Shown here: one piece after another, positions 8,467 to 16,286 of the stretch | Layout of the letters: each line of letters opens with the position of its first letter | Position numbering within the stretch: position 1 is the stretch's first letter | Assembly (NCBI GenBank): GCA_031556035.1 | Contig: JAVBTT010000018.1 | Location: 1-49,761, forward strand | Direction of reading: 5' to 3' | Source: JAVBTT01 sp031556035 | GTDB lineage: Bacteria > Bacillota > Clostridia > Oscillospirales > UBA929 | Length of the DNA: 49,761 nucleotides | The notes under the pieces: model-generated | The model's input: the letters and a program-made list of their open reading frames with translations, nothing else | Told to the model about the DNA's origin: nothing | Databases searched by the model: none | Position numbers and translations under genes: made by a program

Positions 8467-8481
8467 GAAAGAAGATTTTTT

Positions 8482-9165
8482 ATGAAAGAATTTTATCCTC
8501 TTTTAATGAACTCTCCGCTGCTCGCCTCGATTGAGGAGCGGGATATCCCGTCGCTGCTCTCCTGCCTCGGCGCGACCGAGGTTTCGGTGCCCCGGGACGG
8601 CTTCGCGATGATGGCGGGGGACGAGCCCGACCACATAGGAATCGTGCTGGAGGGCCGGCTCCAGGTGATCCGCGAGGACGACTCTGGCAGCCGCGCGCTG
8701 CTGTCGCTGCTGTCCCCGGGGGATTTTTACGGCGAGACGCTGGCCTGCGCCGGGGTCGTCCAGAGCCCGGTGAGCGTGGTCGCCGGCCAGCCGTCCAGGG
8801 TGCTCAAGCTCGGCTTCCGCCGCATTCTCTCGACCTGCCCCAACTCGTGCGCGTTTCACTCGGCGCTGGTGGGCAACATGGTGGCGGTGATCGCCCGCAA
8901 AAACCTGATGCTGCAAAGCCGGATGGAGATACTGGACAAAAAGACGATACGGGAGCGGCTCCTGCTCTACCTCACAAATCAAAAAAAACAGCGCGGCGAA
9001 AAATTCGCCGTGCCGTTCGACCGCTCCGAGCTCGCGGAGTATCTTGCTGTGGACAGGAGCGCGCTTTCCCGCGAGATGGGTCGCATGCGCGACGAGGGAG
9101 TCATCAGGTTTCACAAAAATCAGTTTGAGGTCGTTGACGGCGTGAAACAGGTTTTTAAAAACTAG
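8482..9165 (+). CDS. Crp/Fnr family transcriptional regulator (HcpR-like context)
   Basis: A 227-residue regulator. Residues about 15-120 form a cyclic-nucleotide-binding-like beta barrel (GIVLEGRLQVI, LSPGDFYGETLA), followed by a long dimer helix and a winged helix-turn-helix (RSELAEYLAVDRSALSREM). No N-terminal Cys cluster for an Fnr-type Fe-S centre is present, so it may use haem or another ligand; HcpR proteins that control hcp are of this kind. ATG at 8482 is preferred over the in-frame TTG at 8458, which would overlap the palindrome. It is divergent from the hcp unit, and its 3' end overlaps the terminase gene by 11 bases tail to tail. Confidence 0.9.
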   Translation: MKEFYPLLMNSPLLASIEERDIPSLLSCLGATEVSVPRDGFAMMAGDEPDHIGIVLEGRLQVIREDDSGSRALLSLLSPGDFYGETLACAGVVQSPVSVVAGQPSRVLKLGFRRILSTCPNSCAFHSALVGNMVAVIARKNLMLQSRMEILDKKTIRERLLLYLTNQKKQRGEKFAVPFDRSELAEYLAVDRSALSREMGRMRDEGVIRFHKNQFEVVDGVKQVFKN

Positions 9166-10408
9166 GGCGTGTTTTTTTTACGCTGAGCGCTCCGGGCCTG
9201 TCCGGCATGTCGTCCTCAAGCGCGTAGCGGGCCGCGTCCACAAGGTGGTCGGGGCCCGCCGCGATTTTAGGGATCGTATCGCCCGCCCGCCCGCTCTGAT
9301 AGTGCAGCTCCGAGAACTCCCGCGCGGCGCTGACGCACCCCGGGTCGATAATTATCGCGGAAAGCCCCTGGAGGCGCTTTATGCCGCTCTCGACGCTTCC
9401 CGGGCCCTTTTTCGCCCCCCTTATGCGCAGCCCCAGGGCCCGCATCTCGGCGATGCTGCGCGGCTCCGAGCTGTCCGCGATGATGACGGCGCCTCGGGTT
9501 CTGGCCCGTATCTCCCGCGCGGCCTCGACCCCGAGCAGCCCTCGGGAATATATCTCGTCGCAGATATAGAGAACGCGCTTCCTCTTGTCGTAGTGGCAGG
9601 CGATCCAGGCCAGGGGGTCTGTAGAGAAGCCCCAATCCAGCCCCTCGCGCCAGTTGTCAAAGCCCTTCTGCGAAAAGCTCCCTATTTTCAGGTTGTTGAA
9701 GACCAGCTCGCCGGACACTCCCCATTCGCCCAGCCCCTCGACCAGGTAGCGCTCAGGCTGCTCGGCGCGAATCCTGTCAAAGAGCGCCCTGTCCTGTTCA
9801 TCCAGGAATTCGTTTTGCAAATATGTGGAGGTCATCGCGAACACCTCCGGATCCTCGCGGTTGAAAAACTCAAAGAGCCAATGCCCGCGCAGCCACGGGT
9901 TAAAGGTCAGGGTGAACTGCTTGAAGGCCCCGTCCGGGGCCGGGCCGCGCAGCAGCAGCTCAAGCTTTTCAAAATCCCTGACGCTCTTCAGCTCGAATGC
10001 CTCCTCCAGCCATACAAAGCACAGACTCCCCGAGGATACCGTCAGCGAGCTCAGCTTGAGCGGATCATCCAGCCCCCGGAACAGCACCTCGTTGCCGTTT
10101 GACTTGAAGCGCATTCTGGGCTCGCCTCTCAGCATCTCCCACTCGCCCGCGGCCCCGAGGCGGTTCACCGCCCAGCACAGGTCGGCGTATACGCTGTCCC
10201 TGAGAGTAGCCGCCGTGTTGCGCAGGCAAAGCAGATTGACCCCCGGCATGGTCATCAGCCTGACAATGAAGTTCAGCGCCGCTGTCTTGCTCTTCTTGCT
10301 GGCCCTGCTCCCCTTGACGAGCCGGTAGCGGTGCCGGCTGCGCCAGAAATCCGCGTAGCCGCCGCCGACAATTTCCGACAGGCTGAGCACTCCCCCCTCA
10401 CAGGTCAT
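9155..10408 (-). CDS. Phage terminase large subunit (PBSX/XtmB-like)
   Basis: A 417-residue DNA-packaging ATPase/nuclease. KGSRASKKSKT at 32-42 is the Walker A variant of PBSX-type terminases, LCFVWLEEA at 129-137 is Walker B, and the C-terminal nuclease acidic residues are visible in GLDWGFSTDPLA, IIADSSEPRS and HLVDAARYAL. Full length and apparently intact. The ATG overlaps the small-subunit gene by 11 bases. No portal, capsid, tail or lysis genes flank it, so it is either a prophage remnant or a domesticated pair. Its 3' end overlaps the convergent regulator gene. Confidence 0.92.
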   Translation of the reverse strand: MTCEGGVLSLSEIVGGGYADFWRSRHRYRLVKGSRASKKSKTAALNFIVRLMTMPGVNLLCLRNTAATLRDSVYADLCWAVNRLGAAGEWEMLRGEPRMRFKSNGNEVLFRGLDDPLKLSSLTVSSGSLCFVWLEEAFELKSVRDFEKLELLLRGPAPDGAFKQFTLTFNPWLRGHWLFEFFNREDPEVFAMTSTYLQNEFLDEQDRALFDRIRAEQPERYLVEGLGEWGVSGELVFNNLKIGSFSQKGFDNWREGLDWGFSTDPLAWIACHYDKRKRVLYICDEIYSRGLLGVEAAREIRARTRGAVIIADSSEPRSIAEMRALGLRIRGAKKGPGSVESGIKRLQGLSAIIIDPGCVSAAREFSELHYQSGRAGDTIPKIAAGPDHLVDAARYALEDDMPDRPGALSVKKTRPSF

Positions 10409-10784
10409 CTCTTATCACCCACACCGTCCGCGCCGCGCCCCCCCGCTCCCCGGCTCCGGATCTGCGGCTGATCAGCTCGATCAGCTCAATGGCCTTCAGG
10501 CGCTCCCTGAAGCCCGCCGCAAGCTCGAGAGTCTCCCCGTTTTTGCCGATCACCCTTTCGGTTGTCTCTCCTCTCGCTATTCCGGTGAGAAGGCGCAGCG
10601 CCTCCGCTCCGAAATCCGGGGCCGTTCCCGCCTTCCCCAGTCTCTCCAGCACGTCGTTGCGGAGCAGCAGCGCGCGCCCCTGCTCCGCCGCGGTTTTTGC
10701 CGGGTATCCGGCGCGTATCGCCGCGCCCCTGGCGTCCCCGTCCTTCTCATATTCCGAGCAAAATCTTTCCTGACGTTCCGTCAT
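10398..10784 (-). CDS. Phage terminase small subunit
   Basis: A 128-residue DNA-recognition subunit. The opening MTERQERFCSEYEKDGDA and AAIRAGYPAKTAAEQGRALL are typical of XtmA/terminase_2 proteins, whose N-terminal helix-turn-helix binds the packaging site. ATG at 10784 is chosen because GGAGGGAAGG lies just before it; the ATG 15 bases upstream would include that site in the coding region. Coupled to the large subunit by overlap. It lies 86 bases after copZ on the same strand. Confidence 0.88.
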   Translation of the reverse strand: MTERQERFCSEYEKDGDARGAAIRAGYPAKTAAEQGRALLLRNDVLERLGKAGTAPDFGAEALRLLTGIARGETTERVIGKNGETLELAAGFRERLKAIELIELISRRSGAGERGGAARTVWVIRDDL

Positions 10785-10870
10785 AACCCTTCCCTCCATG
10801 TGGCGTATGTATGCTTAATACATAGCACACAGGCGGCATGAACAGCAATGTCCAAAACAAAGAGGCTATG

Positions 10871-11074
10871 TCAGGCCGACACCTCGTAGCCCGCCTCGGA
10901 CACCGAGGCGGCCATCTCGCCGACCGTCACCCCGTCCTTGTGCTCGACCACGGCGGTCGCGCTCTCCAGGTCGACGGCGGCCTTTTTTACGCCCCTGACG
11001 CTCTCAAGCGCCTTTTTTACATGCATCGCGCAGTGTCCGCAGGTCATCCCCGATATTTTCAGCGTCGTCTGCAT
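10871..11074 (-). CDS. copZ: Copper chaperone / heavy-metal-associated domain protein
   Basis: A 67-residue single HMA domain. GMTCGHCAMHV carries the MXCXXC metal site, followed by VKKALESVRGVKKAAVDL and ending near EAGYEV, the complete ferredoxin-like fold. CopZ-type proteins bind Cu(I) and deliver it to CopA or a regulator. GGGAGG precedes the ATG. It is 17 bases downstream of the second DUF3298-like lipoprotein gene. No copper ATPase is in the window, so its partner is elsewhere. Confidence 0.9.
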   Translation of the reverse strand: MQTTLKISGMTCGHCAMHVKKALESVRGVKKAAVDLESATAVVEHKDGVTVGEMAASVSEAGYEVSA

Positions 11075-11091
11075 AATGATTAACCTCCCGT

Positions 11092-12672
11092 TTACTCAAA
11101 CAGCTTTATGTTATCATACCCTATATCGCGGTATTTTACCTCTACCCATATGGCGGAGAGCTCATCCTTCAGCGCCTGCGAAAAATCCCCGGAATCCAGC
11201 CGAAGCGAGAGGTACAGCCCTGCCGGGGCAAATTCGGCGCTAATCTCGCCGGAATGCCCGCGCAGCGCCGCCCGGTCGTCCTCCGAGAGCTCCGCCACGT
11301 CCGTGCTTGACAGCATCAGCTCCGCAAATGCCGCTCTGTAGTCCCAGCCGTCCCTGAACAGCAGCTCCATCCCGCCCGCCGCGCCTGTCCGCGTGTCTAT
11401 CACCAGCGTGTCGGTCACATTCTCGTTCCGCACCACGTTTTCGCCGTAAAAGAAGCAATACTCGGTGCGGGTGACCATGTAAAACCTCCCGCACTTCCGC
11501 CCGCCGGCGTACAGGTTGTACTCAATGAACAGCTTTTCCCTTTTGGCTCGCGCCCTGAGCTCCGAAACAAGGCTGTCCCTGTCCGGAACGGAGATGAACT
11601 CCCCTATTGCCCCGGCGTATTTCGCCTCCGTCCAGTCCTCAAGGGCGTATCCGTTTATCTGCGCGTCGATATATCTGTCCACCGCGCCGTAATAATCCAC
11701 CGTTTTCAAGATATTGTCAAAAAGCAGATACCGCCCCGGCTCGTCCTCATATATGTCCGCGCGCGGGTCAATATCGCTCCAAAGCGCGTTTCTGCCCCCG
11801 GCCTGCGGAAGGCTCATGTGCAGCGTCGCGGGATAGCTCGGATTCCACGGGCTGTAGACACGGCCCGCCTCCGGGGGGAAAAGCAGATATACGCCCGTTT
11901 CGCTTATATAGAAATCCGGGAGCCTCTCCAGACCGCTGAAGGGGCCGTAAAAATCCAGGGGATTGCTGTCGTCGTACTCAAGCTCCTGCTCGAGCCTTCT
12001 GGCGTACATCGCGGAAAGCGCCGCGTTTATCTCGCGCATTGGGTCGGTTCCGGCGGGGAACACGTCCTCAAGGGTCAGCTCCTCGCCGTCAATCAGGTTG
12101 AAATTCAGGCTCAGCACGTCGTAATAATAGTCGGTGTAGGCGCTGGCGGACCGGAATGTGAGCGTCTTGGTTATCGTGAAGGACAGAATATTCCCGGCGC
12201 AGAAGCCGAGCGAGCCGCTGTACTTGGTCTCAAGCAGCTCCCCCTCGCGGTAAGTCGTTGCCGAGCCGGGATACCCGGGCGGCTCCTTCAGCTCGAACGC
12301 CGCCAGCTTTTCACCTATAGCGGCGTTGATCGCGGCCTCGACGTCTTTGTCCCTCAGCCCCGCCACCAGGTAAGGGTTTTCCATGGGCTCGTTCAGATAG
12401 AAGCCCGGCACTATTTTTTCGGTGTCCGGATACACAGCCCAGGCCTGCGCCTTAACAGAGACCGGCCGCGCGGACGGCGCGGCGGGGGACGGCGAAACGT
12501 CCGGAGACGGGCTGCCCTCGGGAGAGGGCTCGGGGGACGCGCTCCAGGAGGCGGAGGGGCTCTGGCGCGGCAGGGTGGACGGGGACGGGTTCCAGCTGAT
12601 TGAGCAGGAGCTCAGTGTCAAGGCAAGAGCTGAGCACAGCGCGAGAGCCGCAAGCCTACTTGAGCGCGACAT
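11092..12672 (-). CDS. DUF3298/RsiV-like lipoprotein (paralogue 2)
   Basis: A 526-residue exported lipoprotein. Residues 1-23 form a lipoprotein signal with lipobox LSSC; a Ser/Pro-rich linker (SPSPDVSPSPAAP) follows to about residue 70. The body contains NLIDGEELTLEDVF, the strand pattern of DUF3298 (the sensor domain of RsiV-type anti-sigma factors), and ends in DIGYDNIKLFE. It is paralogous to the product of 13712-15370, sharing DKDVEAAINA-type, YPGSATTYR-type and DIGYDN motifs. AGGAGG within the end of the PstS-like gene and a 17-base overlap indicate translational coupling. Ligand unknown. Confidence 0.8.
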   Translation of the reverse strand: MSRSSRLAALALCSALALTLSSCSISWNPSPSTLPRQSPSASWSASPEPSPEGSPSPDVSPSPAAPSARPVSVKAQAWAVYPDTEKIVPGFYLNEPMENPYLVAGLRDKDVEAAINAAIGEKLAAFELKEPPGYPGSATTYREGELLETKYSGSLGFCAGNILSFTITKTLTFRSASAYTDYYYDVLSLNFNLIDGEELTLEDVFPAGTDPMREINAALSAMYARRLEQELEYDDSNPLDFYGPFSGLERLPDFYISETGVYLLFPPEAGRVYSPWNPSYPATLHMSLPQAGGRNALWSDIDPRADIYEDEPGRYLLFDNILKTVDYYGAVDRYIDAQINGYALEDWTEAKYAGAIGEFISVPDRDSLVSELRARAKREKLFIEYNLYAGGRKCGRFYMVTRTEYCFFYGENVVRNENVTDTLVIDTRTGAAGGMELLFRDGWDYRAAFAELMLSSTDVAELSEDDRAALRGHSGEISAEFAPAGLYLSLRLDSGDFSQALKDELSAIWVEVKYRDIGYDNIKLFE

Positions 12673-13684
12673 AGCCCGCCTCCTCCGCGACAGCCTGCCC
12701 CTCGGGGCCCAGCAGCCAGCTCAGCAGCCTGCGCTCCGGGGAATCCTCGGGCGAGGCCTTGCGCAGCACGGCGTAGTAATAGCTGATGTACGGATAGCTG
12801 CCGTCCTTCAGCGTCTCCCTGGACGGGAGCACTCCGTCCACCCCCAGCAGGCGCGTCTCCTCCCTGAGGTACATATCGTTTGCGTAGTAGAATACGGAAT
12901 AGCCTATCGCGCCCTCGGCGTTGTCGTAATCCGAGATCACGTCCACCAGCCCCTCCATCTCGGCGGGGCGCAGCTCCTTCGGGGCCTCCATGATGCTTTT
13001 CTCCGGCACGACGTACTTGTACATCAGGGTCTGGCTTCCGGAGTTGTTGGGGCGCTGGAAGGCGGTTATTTCCCGGTCCTCCCCGCCCACACTCTTCCAG
13101 TTTGTGAGTTTCCCGGTGTAGATGTCCTTCAGCTGCTTCTGCGTCAGGCTCTTTACCGGATTCGCGGAGTTGGCCAGAAACACGAACGCGTCCTTGACAA
13201 CCTCGACCACCTCCAGCTCGACGCCCGCGTCCTTTGCCGACTGGAGCTCGTCCTCGGACGGATAGGTAACAAATATAATGTCCTTCTCCCCGTCTATCAG
13301 GTTCATATAGGCGCTGTGGGTCTTGTTGTGCAGTATATAGGTCACCGCCTCCTCCGGGCCGACGCCAAGGAGCTTCCCCGCGATCGCCTCGGACAGAGGG
13401 ATGGTCGCGGTGGAGCCGTCTATCCTGTCAAAAAAGCTCCAGGACGCGTCCGGCCCGAGAACCTCAAGCAGCCTGTCCGGCTCCGGCTCAAGCCCGCTTA
13501 CCTCCGGGGACGGGGAGGCTTCCGTGGAGGGGGAGGACTGCGGGGAGGACTGCGGCGTGGGCGTCGGCTCAACGGAGGGCGAGGCGGTCGGGGACACGCT
13601 CGCCTCCGGCGCGGACGGGCTTGTTCCGCCGCACGCCGCCAGCAGCAGACATACCGCCAGGGACATACATATCAGAGCTTTCAT
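12656..13684 (-). CDS. PstS-like substrate-binding lipoprotein
   Basis: A 342-residue lipoprotein with lipobox LLAAC and a long Ser/Pro/Thr spacer, followed by a periplasmic-binding-protein fold. LTQKQLKDIYTGKLTNWKSVGG and FQRPNNSGSQTLMYKYV are the hallmark of PstS/phosphate ABC binding proteins. No PstA, PstB, PstC or PhoU gene is nearby, so it may serve signalling or another anion. ATG at 13684 is chosen because AAGAGGAGG precedes it; an in-frame ATG 21 bases upstream would put that site inside the gene. It sits between two paralogous DUF3298-like lipoproteins. Confidence 0.85.
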   Translation of the reverse strand: MKALICMSLAVCLLLAACGGTSPSAPEASVSPTASPSVEPTPTPQSSPQSSPSTEASPSPEVSGLEPEPDRLLEVLGPDASWSFFDRIDGSTATIPLSEAIAGKLLGVGPEEAVTYILHNKTHSAYMNLIDGEKDIIFVTYPSEDELQSAKDAGVELEVVEVVKDAFVFLANSANPVKSLTQKQLKDIYTGKLTNWKSVGGEDREITAFQRPNNSGSQTLMYKYVVPEKSIMEAPKELRPAEMEGLVDVISDYDNAEGAIGYSVFYYANDMYLREETRLLGVDGVLPSRETLKDGSYPYISYYYAVLRKASPEDSPERRLLSWLLGPEGQAVAEEAGYVALK

Positions 13685-13711
13685 AAATATCCTCCTCTTA
13701 CTCATCTCATG

Positions 13712-15370
13712 TTACCATTGTCTGTCGAAAAACACCAGGTTGTCATAGCCTATATCCGCGTAATTCACGGGGACAGTCAGAGGCTCTTCGCCCAGCGCCG
13801 GGTCTGACGGATACCAGCAAGCCCAGAAGCTGGTCGCCCCAAGCTCGAACGCGAGGCCGCCCGGCTCCAGCCGTATAGCGCTCTTTTGCTCGTCGGTGAG
13901 CTCCCGGCCGTATTCGCCGTCAAGCATAAAGTCAAAAATGAACCCCTCCCAGCCGAAGCCTTTCCGGAACAATGCGCCTGTGGGGAGAAGCTCTCCGGTG
14001 GCGGCGTCAATGACGCTGTACGCGCTTGCGTATTCGTCCCAGTATTTGTCCCTGTCATAGTACTCTATTGTCTGTCTCAGGTGAACGCATATCAGCTCCC
14101 CGGAAAATTTCGCGCCTGTGTCAATATGTTTATCGACATTAATATCTCCCGCGTCTTTCCATTGCGCTTTCAGGGCCTCAAATTCACCCGCGTGGTCTGT
14201 TTCAGCCATAAGCTCCCCAAGGCTTTTCCGCGCGGGAGCCGACAGAAAGTCCGCGGGCTCATATTCAACAAACCTCAGGCTTACCGAGCCGGTTTCCCTC
14301 TCCTCATCGCTGAAAAACCAGTCCGCCACCGGTTTCAGCGCGTTTCGCAGCAGCAGGGTTTTCCCCGGCTCGCTCTCGTATATATCAGCGTCCGACGCGC
14401 AGCGCCGCCACAGGGCGAAGCGCGGATCCCCATCCAGGATTATTATCGCCTGGGCGGTTCTGCCAAAATTGTCGCCGTATATCCCGGCCTCGGGCGGGAA
14501 AAGGAGGGTCAGCTCACACGCGTCGTAGCCGTACGCGGTGACGGCAAACCCGGGCGGGTCGGACAGCCCCGAAAATGCCTCGGGGAAAACCAGATAGCCG
14601 TTCGGGTAGTCGACCGGCTCGTAATACCCGCCGTAATAACCCGGGTCCCTGCCCTCGTTTTTTTGGCATATCGCGGCAATATCCCGGTTTATCTCCGCCA
14701 GCGGGTCAAGCCCGTCCGCGAACACCTGGGCCAGGGTAATGTCCTCGCCGTCCAGAAGGTTGACGTTCACGGCGCTCATCTCAAATATATTTTCGTCCTC
14801 TCCCCCGGGCAGCTTGAATTGAATTATACGCGTCAGCTCCACCGAAAACACGTTTCCCACGCAGCAGCGCACATAGCCCTGAACGCTCTCCGACGAGGAT
14901 ATGGCCCGCCGGTATACCGACGCGCTGCCCGGATAGAGCGGATAGGGCCGCTCAAGTAGCTCCCGCTCTGCGGCCCGCAGCCTCGCGTTTATTTTCTCCT
15001 GCACGGCCTTGTCCTTCAGCCCGGTAACGGTTATTTCGCCGTCCTCGCTGACGAACAGGCTGTCCCTGTCCGGGTGAGTGAGCCAGTGCGCGTCCGGCGC
15101 GGGATAGGGAACCCCTGGCAGCTCGTACGGCTCAATTTCGGGCAGCTCCGCCGGAGACGGGCTCGGAGAAGGGGATGGCGACGGAGAGGGCGCAACCGAG
15201 GGCGATACGGACGGCGATACGGACGGCGACGGAGTTGTCGCCGGGGATATGTGCGGTTCGGAGGCGGACGGAGAATCCGGCGCAACGGACAGCGCCGGCG
15301 GCGCGGAACTGACTCCTCCGCAGGAGGAAAGCACAAACAAGAGCGCGACCGGGACGGCAAGACGTTTCAT
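13712..15370 (-). CDS. DUF3298/RsiV-like lipoprotein (paralogue 1)
   Basis: A 552-residue lipoprotein. The signal MKRLAVPVALLFVLSSC ends in a lipobox; residues about 20-80 are a Ser/Pro repeat linker (SPSPSPSPSPSPAELP). The body has GLKDKAVQEKINARL, YPGSASVYRR, NLLDGEDITLAQVF and a C-terminal DIGYDNLVFFD, each with a counterpart in the product of 11092-12672. AGGAGGCGCC precedes the ATG at 15370; the frame is open for another 200 bases upstream but lacks a ribosome site there. It is the first gene of a leftward set that includes PstS-like, paralogue 2 and CopZ. Confidence 0.8.
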   Translation of the reverse strand: MKRLAVPVALLFVLSSCGGVSSAPPALSVAPDSPSASEPHISPATTPSPSVSPSVSPSVAPSPSPSPSPSPSPAELPEIEPYELPGVPYPAPDAHWLTHPDRDSLFVSEDGEITVTGLKDKAVQEKINARLRAAERELLERPYPLYPGSASVYRRAISSSESVQGYVRCCVGNVFSVELTRIIQFKLPGGEDENIFEMSAVNVNLLDGEDITLAQVFADGLDPLAEINRDIAAICQKNEGRDPGYYGGYYEPVDYPNGYLVFPEAFSGLSDPPGFAVTAYGYDACELTLLFPPEAGIYGDNFGRTAQAIIILDGDPRFALWRRCASDADIYESEPGKTLLLRNALKPVADWFFSDEERETGSVSLRFVEYEPADFLSAPARKSLGELMAETDHAGEFEALKAQWKDAGDINVDKHIDTGAKFSGELICVHLRQTIEYYDRDKYWDEYASAYSVIDAATGELLPTGALFRKGFGWEGFIFDFMLDGEYGRELTDEQKSAIRLEPGGLAFELGATSFWACWYPSDPALGEEPLTVPVNYADIGYDNLVFFDRQW

Positions 15371-15591
15371 GGCGGCGCCTCCTGATATTGATGATCCGAA
15401 CAGAATTATACCTCGTATGACCACCCGGAATAAAGCCCTAAAGGTTACATTAGTATGAAAAAGTGTAACATTCCGCTCAATCTGTTTCACTGCTTGAGGC
15501 CGGGAGCAAAAGCGGGAGAGGCCAAATGGCGGAATCATTGATTGATTTTTTGCCGCGGGGTCGCCCGTCATGTCCCGGCGGCATTAATGTC

Positions 15592-15620
15592 TTGACATGT
15601 CAGCATTTCCGTGTTAAGCT
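15592..15620 (+). promoter_or_regulatory. Promoter of the tRNA cluster
   Basis: TTGACA (15592-15597) and TAAGCT (15615-15620) are 17 bases apart, about 35 bases before tRNA-His. The rest of the 15371-15591 gap shows no gene. Confidence 0.6.
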
Positions 15621-15653
15621 ATGTAAGCTTATTTTTATGAGTCCTTGACTTTT

Positions 15654-15731
15654 GGTGGGTATAGCTCAGTTGGTTAGAGCACCAGATTGTGGCTCTGGGG
15701 GCCGACGGTTCAAATCCGTTTATCCACCCCA
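15654..15731 (+). tRNA. tRNA-His (GTG)
   Basis: Acceptor arms GTGGGTA and TATCCAC pair (one G-U), with the extra 5' G(-1) at 15654 facing discriminator C73, the histidine identity feature. The anticodon stem CCAGA/TCTGG encloses TTGTGGC, anticodon GTG. The T arm is GGTTCAAATCC and CCA is encoded at 15729-15731. Confidence 0.97.
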
Positions 15732-15783
15732 ACTACGTCGGAAGAAGGCGGCGTGTCCGCCTTCTTCTTGCGCCGGTTTATTT

Positions 15784-15861
15784 TGGGCTGTAGCCAAGCC
15801 GGTTAAGGCACCAGACTTTGACTCTGGCATTTCGCAGGTTCGAGTCCTGCCAGCCCAGCCA
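15784..15861 (+). tRNA. tRNA-Gln (TTG)
   Basis: Acceptor TGGGCTG/CAGCCCA, anticodon stem CCAGA/TCTGG around CTTTGAC (anticodon TTG), T arm GGTTCGAGTCC, discriminator G and encoded CCA at 15859-15861. Confidence 0.96.
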
Positions 15862-15865
15862 AGGG

Positions 15866-15955
15866 CAATTGACAATTGACAGTTGACAGTTGACAATTAA
15901 GGCATGCGCTCGCCGCGCCATTATTGTCCATTCTCAATTGCCCGTTGTCAATTGG
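15866..15955. repeat. MITE-like hairpin between tRNA genes
   Basis: The left arm is a tandem array of 7-8 base TTGACA-containing units (CAATTGACAATTGACAGTTG...); the right arm CAATTGCCCGTTGTCAATTGG is its imperfect inverse, giving a foldback of about 37 bp arms around GCATGCGCTCGCCGC. It is inserted inside the tRNA transcription unit. Confidence 0.65.
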
Positions 15956-15958
15956 TAT

Positions 15959-16034
15959 GACCCGCTAGCTCAGTCGGCAGAGCACCTGCCTTTTAAGCAG
16001 GGTGTCCGCGGTTCGAATCCGCGGCGGGTCACCA
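15959..16034 (+). tRNA. tRNA-Lys (TTT)
   Basis: Acceptor GACCCGC/GCGGGTC, anticodon loop CTTTTAA (anticodon TTT), T arm GGTTCGAATCC, discriminator A and CCA at 16032-16034. Last gene of the three-tRNA cluster. Confidence 0.97.
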
Positions 16035-16037
16035 GAG

Positions 16038-16085
16038 AAAATCCCTGCAATCCGTTTAATATCAACGGATTGCGGGGATTGTTTC
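16038..16085 (+). terminator. Terminator of the tRNA cluster
   Basis: AATCCCTGCAATCCGTT and AACGGATTGCGGGGATT form a 17-bp stem with one mismatch around TAATATC, followed by GTTTCTG. It begins four bases after tRNA-Lys. Confidence 0.75.
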
Positions 16086-16218
16086 TGTAAGTTATTGGTT
16101 GTGGCTTGAGGGGCAAAGACGTCGATATGCTCAAGTGGCATCATTAAAACAATGCCACTTTAATGCCACTATAGTTAGTTCTCGGATTTTCTTGTTCGGC
16201 TCCACGGGTGGCATCTCC

Positions 16219-16249
16219 TTTCCAGCCGTCCACCTCACGCGGGCGGCTT
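16219..16249. repeat. Direct repeat, left copy, bracketing the Ig-like lipoprotein
   Basis: A 31-base sequence TTTCCAGCCGTCC...GGGCGGCTT that recurs with one change at 17184-17214. Each copy contains an AGCCGCCC/GGGCGGCT hairpin. Just upstream, 16134-16170 contains AGTGGCAT and two copies of its inverse ATGCCACT. Confidence 0.7.
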
Positions 16250-16286
16250 TGTTATGCGGTTGCGCAATCGCTAACAAGGTGGTATT

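Noticed and set aside
12422..13807. 461-codon frame opposite the lipoprotein genes
   Set aside because: It mirrors the Ser/Pro-rich coding strand and has no features of its own; the lipoprotein genes on the other strand have signal peptides and ribosome sites.
15398..15591. Upstream extension of the first DUF3298-like lipoprotein gene
   Set aside because: The frame stays open to 15571, but the lipoprotein signal and AGGAGG at 15370 show that translation starts there.
15866..15955. CRISPR-like array between tRNA genes
   Set aside because: The units are only 7-8 bases with no spacers and no cas genes; it is a tandem repeat with an inverse arm.
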